NCBI RefSeq assembly: GCF_003254475.1
Contig: NZ_QFYQ01000001.1
Span: forward strand, 1,550,001 to 1,614,000
Source of the DNA: Phenylobacterium soli
GTDB lineage: Bacteria > Pseudomonadota > Alphaproteobacteria > Caulobacterales > Caulobacteraceae
Reading direction: 5' to 3'
Length of the DNA: 64,000 nt
The notes beneath the pieces were generated by a model that had not been told where the DNA came from, made no database searches, and worked only from the letters and a program-made list of their open reading frames with translations. Positions 63,097-64,000 of the stretch are shown here, piece after piece (positions within the stretch are counted from its first letter, which is position 1; each line of letters opens with the position of its first letter). The translations under genes and the position numbers were made by a program.

Positions 63097-64000
63097 ATGC
63101 GTGCTTCGCATCGCCATCTGGCCGACCTCGCCGTGCCGCTGGACCTGGCGCCTATGGAGGCCAAGCTCGTCGAGGAGATCCCGACGGAGGCCGGCTGGCG
63201 CTACGAGCCCAAGTGGGACGGCTTCCGCTGCCTGGCGTTCCGGGCCGGCGACGAGGTGGAGCTGAAGGCCAAGTCCGGCAAGCCGCTCGGCCGCTATTTC
63301 CCGGACGTGGTGGCGCTGCTGAAGTCGCTGCCGGTGGCGCGTTTCGTCGTCGACGGCGAGCTGACCATCGCCGTCAACGGCAAGCTGTCGTTCGACGCCC
63401 TCCAGCTGCGGCTGCATCCGGCCGAGAGCCGGGTGAGGAAGCTGGCGGCCGAGACCCCGGCCTCGCTGGTGCTGTTCGACTGCCTGCTGGATGCCGAGGG
63501 CCGCTCCCTGGTGGCCGAGCCGCTCCGCCGCCGGCGCAGCGAACTGGAGGCGCTGTTCGCGCGGTTCGAGAGGCCGGAGCGGCTCAGCCTGTCGCCGGTG
63601 ACCGAGGATACGGAGCAGGCGCGCCAGTGGCTGCGCGAGGTGGGCTCGGCGCTGGATGGGGTCGTCGCCAAGCGGCTGGACGGCCCCTACGCGCCGGGCG
63701 AGCGCGCGATGCTGAAGATCAAGCGCATGCGCACCGCCGAGTGCGTGGTCGGCGGGTTCCGCTATGAGCAGGGAAGCCGGGAGGTCGGCTCCCTGCTGCT
63801 CGGCCTCTACGACGAGGAGGGGCGGCTCGACCACGTGGGCTTCACCTCGACCATCTCAGACGCCGAGCGCCCCGCCCTGACCAAGCGGCTGGAGGCCCTG
63901 GCCGGCGGCGAGGGGTTCACCGGCGACAAGCCGGGCGGGCCGAGCCGCTGGTCGAACGGCCGATCCACCGAATGGACGCCCCTGAAGCCGGAGCTGGTGG
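63097..64000 (+). CDS. ATP-dependent DNA ligase (LigC/LigD ligase-domain type), 3' end beyond window
   Basis: The frame runs from ATG 63097 to the window edge (301 codons). The adenylated lysine K39 is in the motif EPKWDGFR. VVDGELTI is motif III-like, LFDCLLD follows, DGVVAKRLDGPY is motif IV, and LKIKRMRTAECVVGGF is motif V leading into the OB domain (LLLGLYDEEGRLDHVGF). It resembles the stand-alone ligases LigC of bacterial repair systems. No Ku or polymerase gene is in the window. Confidence 0.92.
   Translation, partial: MRASHRHLADLAVPLDLAPMEAKLVEEIPTEAGWRYEPKWDGFRCLAFRAGDEVELKAKSGKPLGRYFPDVVALLKSLPVARFVVDGELTIAVNGKLSFDALQLRLHPAESRVRKLAAETPASLVLFDCLLDAEGRSLVAEPLRRRRSELEALFARFERPERLSLSPVTEDTEQARQWLREVGSALDGVVAKRLDGPYAPGERAMLKIKRMRTAECVVGGFRYEQGSREVGSLLLGLYDEEGRLDHVGFTSTISDAERPALTKRLEALAGGEGFTGDKPGGPSRWSNGRSTEWTPLKPELV

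Overview
The window is GC-rich (roughly 70%), gene-dense bacterial chromosome. Gene content points to an alphaproteobacterium of the Caulobacteraceae, most likely Phenylobacterium or a close relative. The evidence is two large TonB-dependent receptors, a MucR/Ros regulator, an ECF11-type sigma factor with a ChrR anti-sigma factor, a QueE of CX14CX2C type, clustered GANTC (CcrM) sites, many GTG/TTG starts and many 4-base gene overlaps. I see no phage, insertion sequence, CRISPR array or rRNA; apart from two tRNAs this looks like ordinary core and accessory chromosome. The genus is inferred from gene content and was not tested by alignment.

Layout. 1-4949: end of a PAS protein, a small unknown protein, a 1040-residue RTX/cadherin-like secreted protein with three 363-bp tandem repeats, and an MscS channel. 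4946-6966: an ArsR-SRPBCC-membrane protein-DUF1801 operon with twin palindromic operators, then two small unknown proteins. 7008-11751: YaiI/DUF188, a flavin monooxygenase, a serine beta-lactamase-like hydrolase, a hot-dog thioesterase and a degenerate kinase-receiver protein. 11911-14427: TonB receptor 1 with a strong terminator. 14802-16558: queC-queE-queD (preQ0 synthesis). 16583-21625: a lipoprotein, a CheY-like regulator, aroC, a J-domain protein, pdxH and a fused phosphotransferase/kinase. 21689-25561: fatty-acid CoA ligase, 2,4-dienoyl-CoA reductase-like SDR, metallo-beta-lactamase hydrolase and a DUF442 phosphatase-like protein. 25727-27504: an oligopeptide-type permease pair without its ATPases or binding protein.

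27838-39397 is the most unusual block. TonB receptor 2 is followed by three sulfotransferase-fold proteins (two with TPRs), a TPR/2OG-Fe(II) oxygenase, a TPR/aspartyl-asparaginyl hydroxylase and a PiuC/YbiX-type 2OG hydroxylase, arranged in alternating orientations. This suggests a peptide or protein modification system tied to an outer-membrane receptor. 39414-41615: sppA, tRNA-Pro(CGG) and tRNA-Gln(TTG).

42231-47848 is a complete ECF11 (singlet-oxygen response) module: DUF2177, DUF1295, chrR, rpoE, a COG2907 flavoprotein, DUF1365 and an SDR. Three promoter-like sites share the layout NNATCC-N16-CGTA and would drive all three transcription units. The ChrR here has lost both cysteine ligands of its N-terminal zinc site.

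47944-64000: an SRPBCC protein, two paralogous small exported proteins, a GNAT acetyltransferase with oligopeptidase B, a trypsin-like protease, an acyl-CoA set (MaoC, CoA ligase, enoyl-CoA hydratase), mucR, a PAS_5 protein under clustered GANTC sites, sufE, two divergent histidine kinases, a TPR/glycosyltransferase, DUF1491 and an ATP-dependent DNA ligase cut by the window end.
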